The notes under the pieces were generated by a model. The model was not told the DNA's origin, searched no databases, and saw nothing but the letters and a program-made list of their open reading frames with translations. A DNA stretch of 7,449 nucleotides. Origin: Desulfosporosinus sp. Its GTDB lineage: Bacteria; Bacillota; Desulfitobacteriia; Desulfitobacteriales; Desulfitobacteriaceae. The position numbers and the translations under genes are program-made. Positions 7,072 through 7,449 of this stretch are shown here, piece by piece. Within the stretch, counting starts at the first letter, position 1; each line of letters begins with the position of its first letter. The stretch is taken from positions 1 to 7,449 of the forward strand of contig PKWS01000228.1 of the NCBI GenBank assembly GCA_003132105.1. Direction: 5' to 3'.

Positions 7072-7113
7072 ACATATGTCTACTGGTGGAGACATATGTC
7101 TAATTGTAGACAT
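7072..7113. promoter_or_regulatory. Tandem palindromic sites, likely activator binding (enhancer) region
   Basis: AGACATATGTCT (7090-7101) is a perfect 12-bp palindrome. ACATATGTCTA occurs at 7072-7082 and again at 7092-7102, exactly 20 bp apart (about two helical turns), and a further inverted half site TAGACAT lies at 7107-7113. The cluster sits about 230-270 bp upstream of the predicted start, a usual distance for enhancer sites of sigma-54 activators. The identity of the binding protein is unknown and its gene is not in the window. Confidence 0.5.
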
Positions 7114-7129
7114 TCACCATTTTCCTCCT

Positions 7130-7276
7130 TCAATCCACACTCTTAGCGAGGTCAATGCCATCTGGGGTTTCACGAAAGTTGTATTCCCCATAGAAGTTGA
7201 CGTGCTTCCAACTCACTAGACTCACGCGTTTGATTTGATTGGTTTGCTCCTGATTACCTTGGGCGTTCCTTACGTT
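7130..7276 (-). pseudogene. Remnant of a transposase C-terminus (Tn3-family-like)
   Basis: The reverse-strand frame ending at the TGA at 7130-7132 is open for about 49 codons. It contains VSLVSWKHVNFYGEYNF followed by DGIDLAKSV. The W-x-H-[IV]-N-x-x-G-x-Y-x-F pattern is what I know from the last residues of Tn3-family TnpA proteins. The frame is closed upstream by a stop at 7277-7279 and there is no start or ribosome binding site, so only a decayed 3' end could remain. It lies at the edge of the operon's control region and may mark an old insertion or rearrangement. The match rests on memory of the family pattern over a short span, so it could be a false resemblance. Confidence 0.4.
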
Positions 7277-7279
7277 TCA

Positions 7280-7449
7280 GCAACTCTGACAGGATGCAGA
7301 CATTGCAGTAGATGGGGGTTGTGTAGTAGCCAGATCTTCATCTGTAGAATTCTCTTGGACAAACACAATATCAATTTTTTATCGATTTTAACTCCACCTT
7401 CCATGAGCATGAGAAGGGATTGCGGATCATTGTCTTCCTAGACGCTATT
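7280..7449. other. Stretch without a recognisable gene
   Basis: Both strands hold only short interrupted frames here. The minus strand carries pieces such as a 50-codon run containing SLLMLMEGGVKIDKKLI and another containing IDIVFVQENSTDEDLATTQ, neither of which I recognise. A 68-codon plus-strand frame (7235-7441) has no ribosome binding site and an unusual composition, so I read it as spurious. The stretch may be further decayed mobile-element DNA. Confidence 0.35.

Noticed and set aside
7235..7441. 68-codon plus-strand open frame
   Set aside because: No ribosome binding site, no recognisable family, opposite to every real gene here; probably chance.
1..7449. CRISPR arrays, tRNA or rRNA genes, riboswitches
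   Set aside because: No regularly spaced repeats, no tRNA-like cloverleaf or rRNA segments, and no known riboswitch core were noticed by eye on either strand.

Overview
The window reads as part of the chromosome of an anaerobic, low-to-moderate GC Gram-positive bacterium, most likely a Clostridia member of the Peptococcaceae/Desulfitobacteriaceae type. This is inferred from strong AGGAGG-type ribosome binding sites, a glutaconate-CoA-transferase-like gene pair, a DUF3786 remnant (a family I associate with anaerobes) and a likely sigma-54 promoter. No species can be named from the sequence alone. All convincing genes lie on the minus strand, so the window is transcribed from high to low coordinates.

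Layout in the direction of transcription. At 7130-7449 there is a degraded stretch whose last ~50 codons resemble the C-terminal tail of a Tn3-family transposase. At 6744-7129 lies a ~390-bp regulatory region. It has tandem palindromic sites (7072-7113), two hairpins, an AT-rich inverted/direct repeat cluster and a sigma-54-type -24/-12 element (6856-6871). A five-gene operon follows at 6743-1148: thiolase, acyl-CoA dehydrogenase, class I CoA-transferase alpha and beta subunits, and a class III CoA-transferase/alpha-methylacyl-CoA racemase family protein. Gaps are about 40 bp or less and the two CoA-transferase subunits overlap by 1 nt. A hairpin just past the last stop (1068-1112) probably ends the operon. 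Then come a broken DUF3786 gene (569-947), a terminator-like hairpin (439-469), and the 5' end of a threonine aldolase-type PLP enzyme that runs off the left edge.

How the genes fit together (inference): the class I CoA-transferase would activate a carboxylic acid. The racemase-like protein would set the stereochemistry of an alpha-methylacyl-CoA, or do a second CoA transfer. The acyl-CoA dehydrogenase would introduce the double bond, and the thiolase would cleave (or form) the 3-ketoacyl-CoA. No enoyl-CoA hydratase or 3-hydroxyacyl-CoA dehydrogenase is present, so those steps must come from elsewhere. The likely control is an enhancer-dependent sigma-54 promoter responding to an activator not encoded in the window. 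The core is a recognisable catabolic operon. The less ordinary parts are its promoter architecture, the N-terminally extended thiolase with an altered C-terminal motif, and the racemase-type catalytic residues in a protein that would usually be labelled a CoA-transferase.
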